Origin: Candidatus Bathyarchaeota archaeon
GTDB taxonomy: Archaea; Thermoproteota; Bathyarchaeia; Bathyarchaeales; Bathycorpusculaceae
Assembly: GCA_026014745.1 (NCBI GenBank)
Contig: JAOZHS010000003.1
Span: 470,646 to 534,645 of the forward strand
Length of the DNA: 64,000 nt
Direction of reading: 5' to 3'
Within the stretch, counting starts at the first letter, position 1; every line of letters starts with the position of its first letter. Below, piece after piece: positions 51,885 to 62,761 of this stretch. The translations under genes and the position numbers were made by a program. The notes under the pieces are model-generated. The model was not told where the DNA came from, searched no databases, and saw nothing but the letters and a program-made list of their open reading frames with translations.

Positions 51885-53006
51885 CTATGCTTCAATCAAG
51901 CGTCGGAGCAAACGTACCAAAACAACCGCGGCCACAGTAACGAAGACAAAAACAGCAATCGTACCCCAAAGTGAAACCTCTGGAACAGTCGGCGAGGGAG
52001 TTGGCGATTCCGTGGGAATTGATGAATCCCCAGAGGGGTCCGATATTACTGAAACGATTGTTTTCTCCGAATATGTTATATACACTTCATCTTGGTCGTC
52101 ATCATAACACATTCCCTGCGGTGGACCATCCAGCGGCACGGTAGCAATTACCGTATTATCGCTGTCGGAGATGACCGATAGCGTACTTGAGCCGTAGTTC
52201 GCAACAAACACTCGACCATTAATCGCGTCATAGGCTAAAGCGATGGGGTTGCTGCCTACATCAATTGTGCCAATAATTTGGTGGGTGGCATCCGAGATTA
52301 TTGTAACTTGACTGCCGTTGTGGTTAGCAACGTAAATCGCGGCTTTGGCTGAATCATAAAGCACAGCTATAGGCTGCTTTTCTACAGGTATTATCTCGGT
52401 TACGGTGTTGGTGCTGTCAGAGATGACGTAGACCGCGTCGGTATTAACGTGACCAACAAATATCTCACCCGTCTCGGAATCATACGCTAAAGAGCAGGGC
52501 TGGTTTCCAACAGGTATAGTTGCAATCACCGTGTTGTCGCTGTCTAAAATCACTGAGACCGAGTTAGAGTCGTAGTTGGCAACAAAAATTTCTCCCAACA
52601 TAAAATCATAAGCCAACGCGGAGGGGCGACTACCTACAGTCATTTTGGCAACTACAGTGTTGTTGCTGTCTGCCAGCACGGTAACTGAGTCATCGCCATG
52701 ATTAGCCACATACAGCATTCCGCGCCCCCAATCGTAAACGATGCCGTAGGGTCGAGAAGCCATCTGCAAGTTAGAAACTACCGTGTGGGTCTGGTCGGAT
52801 ATTACCGAGATTAAGTCAAAATCAACGTTAGTTAGATAGATGGCATCCTTGGCGGAGTCGTAGGCTACTCCGTACCAGCCGCCGTAAGTGTCCATCGCTA
52901 TCGTATGCGTTATAGCATAGTCCTCGGCAGCTGCAACCGAGAAGCAGCAAACTAAGAAAAAGACTAAAACAATCCCGAAAACCTGCATAAGCCGATTCTT
53001 CGCCAT
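51885..53006 (-). CDS. YVTN-type beta-propeller surface protein
   Basis: 373 residues. Signal peptide (1-26), then seven to eight repeats of the YVTN/NHL type, e.g. GIVYDWGRGMLYVANHGDDS, VSVILDSDNTVIATIPVGN, GRVFVANYGSSTLSVISDSDN, and a Pro/Thr stalk (about 330-345) plus TM helix (about 347-365). It is an extracellular propeller; PKD-like or enzymatic domains are absent. Probably structural or binding. Confidence 0.85.
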   Translation of the reverse strand: MAKNRLMQVFGIVLVFFLVCCFSVAAAEDYAITHTIAMDTYGGWYGVAYDSAKDAIYLTNVDFDLISVISDQTHTVVSNLQMASRPYGIVYDWGRGMLYVANHGDDSVTVLADSNNTVVAKMTVGSRPSALAYDFMLGEIFVANYDSNSVSVILDSDNTVIATIPVGNQPCSLAYDSETGEIFVGHVNTDAVYVISDSTNTVTEIIPVEKQPIAVLYDSAKAAIYVANHNGSQVTIISDATHQIIGTIDVGSNPIALAYDAINGRVFVANYGSSTLSVISDSDNTVIATVPLDGPPQGMCYDDDQDEVYITYSEKTIVSVISDPSGDSSIPTESPTPSPTVPEVSLWGTIAVFVFVTVAAVVLVRLLRRLIEA

Positions 53007-53144
53007 ACGTCATCAATCAAACATACCTTCAAGCGGGTAAATAATTTACTCAAATACACTTATCAGCGCGGATTACTTGCAGACAAAAAGGGCGATAGAA
53101 GTCTTTTAATCAAACTTGACATAGCTACATTTGAGGAGAATTTA

Positions 53145-53621
53145 GTGAAAACGTTAGTAACTTACTATAGTAGAACGGGTACTACAAAATTTGTGGCTGA
53201 AACCATCGCAGCCGAACTCGGAGCTGACATCGAGGAAATCGTTGATTTAAAAAAGCGGTCGGGCAAAATAGGCTGGATAATAGCGGGTAAAGAGTCTACT
53301 CAAGAAAAACAAGCCGACCTCGCCCCAACCAAACTTTCACCCAAAGACTATGACCTCATAGTTCTTGGAACACCGATATGGGCTGGGAAACCTACCCCCG
53401 CCATCCGAACATACGTTGCCAAAAATGACCTTTCAGGCAAAAAAGTGGCGTTATTCTTTACGGCAGATTCTATTGCTACGGCCGCAGTGGAGAGGACAAA
53501 GGCGTTGGTTACTAACGTGGTTCTTGTTGGGGATGTTGTGTTGGCAAGGCCTTTGGTTAATAGGGATGAGACTAAGAAGAGAATTGTGGAATGGTGTAAC
53601 AGCTTAAAGACCGTGGAATAG
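53145..53621 (+). CDS. Flavodoxin-like protein
   Basis: 158 residues from a GTG start. TYYSRTGTTKFVAETIA (about 5-20) is the FMN phosphate loop and LGTPIWAGKPTPAIRTYV (about 74) the second loop. An electron-transfer or NAD(P)H:quinone oxidoreductase-type flavoprotein in the cytoplasm. Distinct from the shorter flavodoxin at 28386. It ends 70 bases before the structured RNA candidate. Confidence 0.88.
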   Translation: MKTLVTYYSRTGTTKFVAETIAAELGADIEEIVDLKKRSGKIGWIIAGKESTQEKQADLAPTKLSPKDYDLIVLGTPIWAGKPTPAIRTYVAKNDLSGKKVALFFTADSIATAAVERTKALVTNVVLVGDVVLARPLVNRDETKKRIVEWCNSLKTVE

Positions 53622-53697
53622 GGTGCTTTACACGCCACAGTATTACTTTTTGATAAAACAGTAACACTTATATGGCTTGTAACCAATACAATAAACA

Positions 53698-53857
53698 GCG
53701 AACCAAACTGGGGAACTCTACTACCCTGCCAAAAAGCAACCCCTCCCCAGTGTGCGCCAAGCCAAACCTTTCGGTTGGCTGTAAACAACCGAAACCCCCA
53801 AGGCGACTAGTCAAGCCCAGACAACTAATCGGGTTAACTTGGCACATACAATTTTTT
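53698..53857 (+). ncRNA. Structured non-coding RNA candidate
   Basis: A TATA-like CACTTATATGG at about 53664-53674 predicts a transcript start near 53698. Stem A: ACTGGGGA (53707-53714) with TCCCCAGT (53744-53751). Stem B: TTTCGGTTG (53769-53777) with CAACCGAAA (53786-53794), 9 perfect pairs. An alternative stem, AGCCAAACC with GGTTGGCT (53759-53779), shares the 5' arm of B, so the two are mutually exclusive. Stem C: CAAGCCC/GGG-TTAA-CTTG (about 53812-53842). TTTTTT at 53851-53857 could end the transcript. No protein frame is convincing. Confidence 0.45.
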
Positions 53858-53886
53858 AACCCAACACAATTCAGCGCGGAGCAACG

Positions 53887-54672
53887 TCATTTTTCCATCC
53901 TTTTAGCGGCTACAATCACAGTACCAACATGAAAAAAGAAAGCTTGCTGAGCCGTCTTCTCCTCCAGCTCACTGCACCAACGGTCCATTTCTTGGGTGGT
54001 TGCCACTTTTGCCTTTAACGCCTCAGTCACCAACCAGTCACTAAAAGGGGTTTCAGAAAAGTCTCGAATAACAATCGACAGCACCTTAACCTGCCCATCC
54101 AAAAAGCCGCCCTGTCGGGTCAACTCAAGCAGTTGACGCCCAGCTAACCCGTTAGGACGCATGCGATCTCTAAAAAAGCTGGTCAGGCGCCGTTCTAATT
54201 CAAGGTCACTAAAGTTTACACCAACACTTGTCCAGTCCGTGTCCACCAAAACAAGGAACCCTCCAGGTTTGAGTACTCTCTGTAGTTCCGCAATTAAAAA
54301 AGGCGACGAGGCAGGAGGCAAAACCTGAAAAAGACGCTTCGCATAGACTCGGTCAAACTTTCCGTCCTCAAAGGGAAGCTTGTGGGCATCGCCGACCATG
54401 CACACAACATTAGAGTACTGTTTGGAGGATATGTTGGCTTGCTGTATCATTATAGGGTCGCAATCAACATCCACCACAAACCCGCCTATGCCGACAGAAC
54501 CCGAAAACATGTCGGTGGAAGTGCCCGGACCACAGCCCACCTCCAAAACCTGCATCCCCTGTTGTAGTTGAAGCATCCGATAGCTTTCTTGATTGACAAC
54601 GTCCTCTTCGCGGGCTCTCTTTTTAAGGAACTGGGCGGTAACGTAGCTTTTGTTTTCTTTAGTGTTCTGCAT
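53887..54672 (-). CDS. SAM-dependent methyltransferase
   Basis: 261 residues. QGMQVLEVGCGPGTSTDMFS (motif I, about 35-55), VDVDCDPIMIQQANI (motif II), KLPFEDGKFDRVYAKRLFQV (motif IV) and LKPGGFLVLVDTDW (post-motif). UbiE-like class I methyltransferase; substrate unknown. A Lys/Arg-rich N-terminus precedes it. Convergent with the RNA candidate region. Confidence 0.88.
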   Translation of the reverse strand: MQNTKENKSYVTAQFLKKRAREEDVVNQESYRMLQLQQGMQVLEVGCGPGTSTDMFSGSVGIGGFVVDVDCDPIMIQQANISSKQYSNVVCMVGDAHKLPFEDGKFDRVYAKRLFQVLPPASSPFLIAELQRVLKPGGFLVLVDTDWTSVGVNFSDLELERRLTSFFRDRMRPNGLAGRQLLELTRQGGFLDGQVKVLSIVIRDFSETPFSDWLVTEALKAKVATTQEMDRWCSELEEKTAQQAFFFHVGTVIVAAKRMEK

Positions 54673-54772
54673 CCTAAAGCATCCGTTATAAGGTAAGCAG
54701 AAGATACAATTAAGAACTATGCAAAAAAAATGCTTACAGAGAATACACAGTAGGTTATTGATTGGGAGATTG

Positions 54773-54789
54773 CGGGGATTTGAACCCCG
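54773..54789 (-). other. tRNA T-arm-like sequence after citrate synthase
   Basis: On the minus strand, CGGGG-TTCAAAT-CCCCG forms a perfect T stem and loop (box B-like), followed by CAATCTCCCA resembling an acceptor 3' end. It starts 15 bases past the citrate synthase stop. No matching 5' half, D arm or anticodon arm is found upstream (inside the citrate synthase gene). It is a tRNA 3'-half fragment, possibly an attachment-site scar, or a chance hairpin. Confidence 0.45.
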
Positions 54790-54804
54790 TACAACAGTTT
54801 TGGT

Positions 54805-55938
54805 CTAGCGCTGTTCGAGGGGAACGAAGGTTCTCTCGAATTCACCCACATAATGCCCCTGCGGACGCAAAAGCACCGCATCCTCGTATTGCTCAAGTAC
54901 ATGGGCGACCCAGCCGGATATTCTTGCCGAAGCAAAGAACAGCGGGAAGAAGGCTTTCTGGACGCCTAAAGCATCCATCGCGACTGCCGCGTAGAAGTCT
55001 ACGTTGGGGTAAATCTTCTTTTTCTCATAAACCAACCGCTCAATCGTCATGCATCTGTTGTAGAGGCCCTGCGAGCGTTCGCGGTGACAGAAGTCCTCGA
55101 CTATGCCGCGGAGGTGTTTGGTTCGGGGGTCTTGAGCCTTATAGACGCGGTGGCCAAAGCCCATAATCTTTTTCTTTTCATCTAGCAACCCTTGAATGTA
55201 CTCCTCGACTTCTGCTTCAAGGTTTATTTCATCAAGCATATCCATCACTTTTTCGCTGGCGCCACCATGTAAAGGACCCTTAAGCGTTCCAATAGCGGAG
55301 GTTATCGCGGAGTACATGTCAGAGTTGGTGCTTGCTGTTACACGAGCCGCGAAAGTGGATGCGTTAAAGCCATGGTCGGCATGCAGAATCATAAACCGAT
55401 GAATAACGCTGGCTTCTTTGTCGTCTGGAACCTCACCTTTGAACATGTAGAGGAAGTTCTTTGAGAAGGCAAACTCCTTCTTTGGCTCTGGAACGGGCAG
55501 GTTTTGGCGGCTCCTATGCAGTGTTGCAACGATGGTTGGAACCTGTGCGACCAGTCGAGTTGCTCTGCGCATGTTTGCGGCTGTTGAATAGTCTCCGATG
55601 TCGGGGTCATATTCGCCTAGATGGGAAACTTCGGTTCGTAAAACATCCATGGGTGGACAATTTTTTGGGGTAGCGTGGATGCTTTTTATGATTGGTTCCG
55701 GAAGATGCATCTCGTTGAAGAGTTGGCTGCAAAAAGTATCTAGTTCTTGTTTGTTGGGCAGGTTCCTGTGAATCAGCAGGTAAGCTATTTCTGCGTAAAA
55801 GGCTTGCCCTACTATGTCATCTATATTGTAACCTAGATAGTACAAGAAGCCATTGGGGTTTACGTAGCTGATTTTGGTTTCTGCTGCCGCGACATCTCTT
55901 AAGCCGCGAACAACTGATTTTTCATCGTTTTCACACAT
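54805..55938 (-). CDS. gltA: Citrate synthase
   Basis: 377 residues from ATG 55938 (GGTG upstream). The active-site blocks are present: FNASTFAARVTAS with the His/Asn region LHADHGFNAS (about 190), PLHGGASEKVMDML (about 222), GFGHRVYKAQDPR (about 258, His-Arg), and DFYAAVAMDALGVQ (about 312, catalytic Asp). It condenses acetyl-CoA with oxaloacetate. The size and sequence fit the type II small citrate/methylcitrate synthase group of archaea and Gram-positives. The reading frame ends in the tRNA-like fragment's flank. Confidence 0.95.
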   Translation of the reverse strand: MCENDEKSVVRGLRDVAAAETKISYVNPNGFLYYLGYNIDDIVGQAFYAEIAYLLIHRNLPNKQELDTFCSQLFNEMHLPEPIIKSIHATPKNCPPMDVLRTEVSHLGEYDPDIGDYSTAANMRRATRLVAQVPTIVATLHRSRQNLPVPEPKKEFAFSKNFLYMFKGEVPDDKEASVIHRFMILHADHGFNASTFAARVTASTNSDMYSAITSAIGTLKGPLHGGASEKVMDMLDEINLEAEVEEYIQGLLDEKKKIMGFGHRVYKAQDPRTKHLRGIVEDFCHRERSQGLYNRCMTIERLVYEKKKIYPNVDFYAAVAMDALGVQKAFFPLFFASARISGWVAHVLEQYEDAVLLRPQGHYVGEFERTFVPLEQR

Positions 55939-56271
55939 GTTAATCACCTTCACCTACAGCGTATACGCCCAGCAAACTAACGGGTAACCAAAGAATCATC
56001 CGCTACTAGCTTTTCCGATTGATACCCGTGACGGAGCACAAATGCATGTAGCTATGAAGGTTAACTTAGCGTTTGAGATTTAAATGCTTTACACAAAAAA
56101 GACACCTTTTTGGAGGCAAAAATAGTCACAAAATGAGAGCATTCGTAGCATCGATAAATAGTTTTGAAGTAATCCTACTTGACTGATGCGCCCTAAAATC
56201 AGAGAAAAACGGAATAAATATCAAAAATGGAAAAGCCATCTGAAAAACAAACATTAAGATTGAAAAAGGAT
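55939..56271. other. Intergenic region, no gene beyond flanking ones
   Basis: About 330 bases holding the promoter of citrate synthase (AT-rich, TATA-like TTTAAATGC on the minus strand near 56080) and the 3' flank of the small Cys-rich gene. A plus-strand ORF starting at 56227 overlaps the Cys-rich gene and is judged a shadow. Confidence 0.4.
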
Positions 56272-56475
56272 TTAGGGAGAGCAGTTGCAGGAGCAGTTAC
56301 AGTTGTCTGTGTTGAGCCATTTCTCATGCCATTTATAGTTCTTGCAGTCGCCTTTGGAGGCACAGGACCCGCAAGGGTCTTCGTTGGAGGCTTCGTTAAA
56401 CATGTCAATTAGTGCTTTCTCGAATTTAGGGTCAAGATTTAGTTTTTTAACTTGCTTTTCAAATTCGCCAGTCAC
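56272..56475 (-). CDS. Small Cys-rich protein, 67 aa, probably metal-binding
   Basis: GTG 56475 is preceded by GAGGAG at 7 bases, which decides the start over a longer frame. The last 40 residues contain eight Cys: PCGSCASKGDC, then DNCNCSCNC. The pattern suggests a zinc or Fe-S site. The N-terminus is helical (FEKQVKKLNLDPKFEKALIDMF). Divergent from the FAD oxidoreductase at 56587. Function unknown. Confidence 0.65.
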   Translation of the reverse strand: MTGEFEKQVKKLNLDPKFEKALIDMFNEASNEDPCGSCASKGDCKNYKWHEKWLNTDNCNCSCNCSP

Positions 56476-56586
56476 TTTGATTCTCCTCAAATAGTACTCT
56501 ACACGGCGAGTTATTAACACTCGCAAAAGATGAGCAACCTTTTAGCTCAAATTTGAGGAGCTCAACCGATTTAAGGCTTAAAGGGA

Positions 56587-58122
56587 ATGACAGAGTATAA
56601 TAAAACAGTCAAAGCGAGGTCTGTTTCGGTGACCACAAAATCCATAATTATTATTGGCGCTGGCCTAGCGGGTTTAGCAACCGGCTGCTATGGACAAATG
56701 AACGGTTATAAAACCAAAATATTCGAACTGCAAACTAAACCTGGCGGCGTCTGTGTCTCTTGGCAAAGAAAAGGCTACACGTTTGATTACACAATTCACA
56801 ACCTGTTCGGCATCGTCCCTGACTCTAAAGACAACAAACTTTGGAAGGAACTGTCTGCCTTCAGCGCCCCTCAGACGTACAGGTTCAAAGAATTTGTTCA
56901 AATAGAAGACACTAACGGCAAAGCGTTTACCGTTTTCACAAACTTAGACGAGTTGGAACGGCACATGATGGAACTCGCACCTAAGGACCAGAAAAAAATC
57001 AGCGAATTCATAAAGACATGCCGACGTTTCAGCAACTATGACTTATTCGCCGCGATGTCAGGCGGTTTTAAAGTGCTCTTTAAGATCCTGCCAGTGTTGG
57101 GTCCATTGATGAAGTATAGCAAAGTAACAGTCGACGAGTTTGCTCAAGGTTTCAGCGAACCCTTCCTCCAAAAGGCTTTCCCCACAATCCTGTATGACAT
57201 TTCGGGAGTGCCCGTTTTGATACCGATGATTTTTCTGTCTGCCCTAAACAAAGGCGACGGCGGGTGGCCAATCGGCGGTTCCATGGCACTTTCAAAAAAC
57301 ATTGAAAGACGCTACATAGAATTAGGCGGAGAGGTAGCTTACCGCTCGAAAGTTGTAAAAATCTTAACACAGAATGATAAAGCAATTGGTGTACAATTAG
57401 AAGATGGCTCACAACATTTCTCCGAAATCGTGGTCTCCGCGGCAGATGGGTATTCCACAATATTCAACATGTTAGAAGAAAAATACGTTAACGACGCTAT
57501 ACGCACTTATTACAATTCGTATCCGAAGACCATTTCTTTTGGGTTTGAAGTCTGGTATGGAGTCAAACGAAGCTTCAGCGGTGAACCCCACTCGCTGGTG
57601 CTTTTCCAAGATACGCCAGTCACATTTGAGGGACGGGAATATAACAGGCTGGATGTTGAAATCTTCAATTTTGACGCCACACTTGCTCCAGAGGGCAAAA
57701 CGGTAGTCAAAGTTGTTTTTGATTCAAACTATGATTACTGGAAAAAACTAGCCGCGGACAAAGACAGGTACCGTGAAGAGAAAAAGAAAATCGCGGACAT
57801 GATTGCTGAGAGGTTAGACAAGCGGTTCCCAGGATTTACAGAGCAAATCGAGGTGGTCGATGTGGCCACACCCGTTTCTGTAGAACATTGGACAGCTGCT
57901 TACCGCGGTTACTGTGTTCCGTATCCTGCACCCAAGGACTTAGCTAAAGAAGTAGCCAAAAATGGAGTTAGCAAAACACTTCCCGGACTCCGAGCATTCC
58001 ATATGGTTGGCCAATGGGCTGGCGCGATGTACTCTACAAATCAAGTTTCCCAAATGGGGCGCGACGTCATTCAACAACTTTGCAAAGAGGACAAAAAAGA
58101 ATTCGTAACAAACAATAAATAA
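56587..58122 (+). CDS. FAD-dependent oxidoreductase, phytoene dehydrogenase/CrtI-like
   Basis: 511 residues. GAGLAGLATGCYGQMNGY with FELQTKPGG (about 22-55) is the FAD-binding motif; SWQRKGYTFDYTIHN follows as in CrtI-family proteins; WPIGGSMALSKNIERRYIELGGE in the middle and PGLRAFHMVGQW near the end match the family, which includes phytoene desaturases and prenyl reductases. It may saturate or desaturate isoprenoid chains or related substrates. No partner gene for carotenoids is here. Confidence 0.8.
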   Translation: MTEYNKTVKARSVSVTTKSIIIIGAGLAGLATGCYGQMNGYKTKIFELQTKPGGVCVSWQRKGYTFDYTIHNLFGIVPDSKDNKLWKELSAFSAPQTYRFKEFVQIEDTNGKAFTVFTNLDELERHMMELAPKDQKKISEFIKTCRRFSNYDLFAAMSGGFKVLFKILPVLGPLMKYSKVTVDEFAQGFSEPFLQKAFPTILYDISGVPVLIPMIFLSALNKGDGGWPIGGSMALSKNIERRYIELGGEVAYRSKVVKILTQNDKAIGVQLEDGSQHFSEIVVSAADGYSTIFNMLEEKYVNDAIRTYYNSYPKTISFGFEVWYGVKRSFSGEPHSLVLFQDTPVTFEGREYNRLDVEIFNFDATLAPEGKTVVKVVFDSNYDYWKKLAADKDRYREEKKKIADMIAERLDKRFPGFTEQIEVVDVATPVSVEHWTAAYRGYCVPYPAPKDLAKEVAKNGVSKTLPGLRAFHMVGQWAGAMYSTNQVSQMGRDVIQQLCKEDKKEFVTNNK

Positions 58123-58214
58123 TTAGCTAATTTGCGTTAAAGGTTTAGTCAAAAAATTTTCATTAACGACAAGCGAGCTAAAAGCTTTAAGCCATAAATT
58201 ACAGAGACAGTTTT

Positions 58215-58595
58215 ATGAAACCTGTATATTTTGACTTGACCGTTTTCGACGTGGAAGCGACACGAAAATTTTTAGAGAACGTCTTTGATTGGCGTTTTGA
58301 AAAGTTCCCCATGCCCTATGAATATTACCGAATTCAAGCGGGTCCTGAAAACGAACCAGGAATAGATGGAGGCGTCGGAGAAGTCAAGGATTCAAAGATA
58401 AGCGGTGGAAAACCTCTAACTTTAATTACAATCGGAGTCGAGGACCTTGATGAGTGTCTCAACGATGTGAAAGAGAATGGCGGAAGTATTCTTGAACCAA
58501 AAATGGCTATTCCCGGGGTGGGGTGGTATGCCACATGCTCCGAGCCGGGTGGTCTCCCCTTCGGCTTGATTCAAACGGACCCCAATGCAACATAG
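58215..58595 (+). CDS. VOC (glyoxalase/bleomycin-resistance) fold protein
   Basis: 126 residues. YFDLTVFDVEATRKFLENVF (about 4-23), IDGGVGEVKD and a GVGWYATCSEPGGLPFGLIQ end are the VOC betaalphabetabetabeta signatures. The class covers metal-dependent small-molecule enzymes and resistance proteins; ligand not predictable. Same orientation as the FAD oxidoreductase, 92 bases before it. Confidence 0.85.
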   Translation: MKPVYFDLTVFDVEATRKFLENVFDWRFEKFPMPYEYYRIQAGPENEPGIDGGVGEVKDSKISGGKPLTLITIGVEDLDECLNDVKENGGSILEPKMAIPGVGWYATCSEPGGLPFGLIQTDPNAT

Positions 58596-58677
58596 ATCCG
58601 AATCCAGAACCCATTTGCAGTTAAAATCAGATTCTAAGGTCTTGCCTGCCACAGAAGGAATAGGTAGTTACTATTCA

Positions 58678-59115
58678 TTATTTTGTGCTGCTACACTTTT
58701 GACAAAGCCCATATACGTCCATGCGTTGCCCAGTTGGTTTGAATTTTGTGGTTTCAGTAACCTTGTGTGTTATTTCTTTTATTGTCGCATCATCTAGGTC
58801 TTTGATGCTGCCACATTTTAGGCAAACCAAGTTTATGTGCGGGAGCATATAGGAATCAAAACGGGCTTGTCCCCTGGGAAAATTGATTTCCTGAACTAAA
58901 TTCAAATCTCTTAGTACTTCTAAAGTTTTGTAGACTGTCGCTAGACTTACTGTTGGATGGATTTTTTTGACCGCCTCATATACTTCTTGGGCGGAGGGGT
59001 GGGTTCTGCTGGTTAGTGCGATTCGGCATATGGCTATTCTTTGGGGGGTTGCCTTGTAGCCTTTGCTTCGTAGTGCGTCTATTGCGGAGGTGTCTGTTTT
59101 ATGGTAGGCAGTCAT
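58678..59115 (-). CDS. Fur/PerR-family metalloregulator
   Basis: 145 residues from ATG 59115; the longer frame upstream crosses the divergent promoter. The winged-helix recognition region THPSAQEVYEAVKKIHPTVS (about 36-55) and TVYKTLEVLRDLNLV; C-terminal YMLPHINLVCLKCG and YGLCQKC, two CxxC pairs for a structural zinc. Divergent from katG with a perfect inverted repeat between them, so it is probably a peroxide-responsive (PerR) repressor of katG and itself (inference). Confidence 0.9.
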   Translation of the reverse strand: MTAYHKTDTSAIDALRSKGYKATPQRIAICRIALTSRTHPSAQEVYEAVKKIHPTVSLATVYKTLEVLRDLNLVQEINFPRGQARFDSYMLPHINLVCLKCGSIKDLDDATIKEITHKVTETTKFKPTGQRMDVYGLCQKCSSTK

Positions 59116-59117
59116 AC

Positions 59118-59134
59118 TTATTATTAGATAATAA
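59118..59134. promoter_or_regulatory. PerR/Fur-type operator between the regulator and katG
   Basis: TTATTAT-TAG-ATAATAA, seven-base arms around three bases, matching the general AT-rich PerR/Fur box (TTATAAT-N-ATTATAA). It is just upstream of the regulator's ATG (59115) and 58 bases before katG. A TATA-like TTAAATAAAG for katG lies at 59141-59150; SD GGAG precedes katG ATG. Confidence 0.75.
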
Positions 59135-59137
59135 TAA

Positions 59138-61372
<2,235 letters not shown>

Positions 61373-61490
61373 ATCTGGACGGGGCAGGAGAAACCAAGCC
61401 CACCCTCTTTTTATTAAAAACCAAAACAGGATTTGTTAATCAGAGACAATCTTAAAAGCGCAACCCACAAATAAGCAAATAGGTGGTTGC

Positions 61491-61661
61491 ATGCTTGTTG
61501 AGATAAAAGTTGATGGTCAAGTCTGGATAGAATTAACCGTTAAAGACCAAATAAGCCCCGCAGTGTTAAAGGAGCTGGAATTAGCATATCAAAGAATCGT
61601 GAATCAAAACAAAACCTCGGCGGTAATGAGGGTTCATCAGCTTAGGAAAAAATACGGCTAA
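61491..61661 (+). CDS. Small hypothetical protein, 56 aa
   Basis: ATG 61491, TAA 61659-61661. MLVEIKVDGQVWIELTVKD then ISPAVLKELELAYQRIVNQN and a basic end (VHQLRKKYG). Looks like beta-beta-helix. Isolated behind katG; no family recognised. The initiation signal is weak, so confidence is moderate. Confidence 0.45.
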   Translation: MLVEIKVDGQVWIELTVKDQISPAVLKELELAYQRIVNQNKTSAVMRVHQLRKKYG

Positions 61662-61715
61662 ACACCAAACCAAACTCACCATGCGGCCAGCGTCGATTTT
61701 TTTGCATGCCTGTTT

Positions 61716-62381
61716 TTAGGTTTCAGGTTGTGTTTTTGCTGGGAACCTTCGAGCAATCAGGATGTTGGCAAGGGGGAATAGAATGCCCCAGGCGAAACTA
61801 ACCAGTATATTGACTATGAAAATGCCCAAGGCGTTTCCAACAAGAAAGATTAATCCAAGTATGCCGTTTGCGATAAGTAACCATTTTATTTTTCTGTCAG
61901 GCTTCTCCAAAAAAAGCGGCACTACACATAACAAAGATATGCCCATAAAAGCGTACCCTAAAGCCGCCAGAGTCCAGAATAACGAATGCGGATTTGGAGC
62001 AACAAACAGCCAAAGCCCCAAGAGTTCATGATTAAGCAGGCTCTGCTGAACAAATGACAACTGGATATAGTAGTGAATGCTAAGAACTGTAGCACAAATC
62101 AAAGAGAAGTAAACGCCCAGTTGACTAAAGAATTTCTTATCCTTTGGCGCAAAGAAATGGATACAAGACATCAACACCACAAAAACCGTTCCCAGCGCCA
62201 AAGAAGGAACCATAGGTAACATTTGGCTGCTGCTAAAAGTGCTTGCATAAGTTTCTATGTCAGTTATTGATGTCAGGGGAAAAAGTATTGTGGACAGGAT
62301 CATTCCTGCGTCAATAAGAAAAACCAGTACCGCAAGAATGAGTGCAGACCAGAACCCCAGTCGACTTGCCAGCGTATTCAT
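61716..62381 (-). CDS. Integral membrane protein, about six TM helices, unknown
   Basis: 221 residues, hydrophobic with about six TM helices (near 12-35, 55-78, 87-108, 125-150, 160-180, 185-205) and short polar loops (FAPKDKKFF, EKPDRKIKW). It resembles the DUF4386-type small membrane proteins in look only. No signature; no partner gene. ATG at 62381 is preceded by AT-rich DNA. Confidence 0.65.
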   Translation of the reverse strand: MNTLASRLGFWSALILAVLVFLIDAGMILSTILFPLTSITDIETYASTFSSSQMLPMVPSLALGTVFVVLMSCIHFFAPKDKKFFSQLGVYFSLICATVLSIHYYIQLSFVQQSLLNHELLGLWLFVAPNPHSLFWTLAALGYAFMGISLLCVVPLFLEKPDRKIKWLLIANGILGLIFLVGNALGIFIVNILVSFAWGILFPLANILIARRFPAKTQPET

Positions 62382-62761
62382 GCCTGCAGCTATGAGTTGT
62401 TAGAGTATTTATTACTTGCAATTGGATTTAGAATTTGGCAAATAAATCGAGTTATAGGCGGTGGGGTCGCTGGAGTTTGAACCTATACTCAGGCGTCCCT
62501 TTCACTTTCTACGCAGCATTTCTTTCCCTTTTTATTTAGGGCTTATTGGTGTAATTACGATTTTTTCCTGTGAGTGTCGTAGTCTAGTTAGTCTAGCAGG
62601 GTACAGTCGCCACAGACATAAACATTCAAATTTGTGTTTTAGCAGCCACTTTTTTCTGGTTACATGAAGCGCTAAACTAACAAGATAGCTATTTTTTTGT
62701 TATATAGACGATATTGTTTTATTAATTAAAACGTCGTAAAGTCATCAGTGTGTAATTACAG
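62382..62761. other. Intergenic region with degenerate tRNA 3'-like fragment
   Basis: About 380 bases. Minus-strand GGTTCAAAC-TCC (about 62471-62483) followed by CGACCCC-A-CCG (62459-62469) recalls a tRNA 3' end, but its T stem has mismatches. The plus-strand start of the TrmB gene uses the last 50 bases (TATA-like TTGTTATATAG at about 62697-62707). No complete RNA gene was seen. Confidence 0.3.

Noticed and set aside
53672..53932. 86-codon plus-strand frame across the structured RNA candidate
   Set aside because: Its sequence is Pro/Lys-rich with no motif and it runs into the 3' end of the methyltransferase gene; RNA structure explains the region better.
54766..54837. A complete tRNA overlapping the end of citrate synthase
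   Set aside because: Only the T arm pairs well. The acceptor pairs at 4 of 7 positions, and U8, GG of the D loop and U33 are missing.
56227..56412. 61-codon plus-strand frame near 56.3 kb
   Set aside because: It overlaps the Cys-rich minus-strand gene, which has a good SD and an ordered Cys pattern.
62575..62650. tRNA-like sequence on the plus strand (TAGTCTAGTTAG and TTCAAAT)
   Set aside because: Acceptor and T stems do not pair and no anticodon arm can be drawn.
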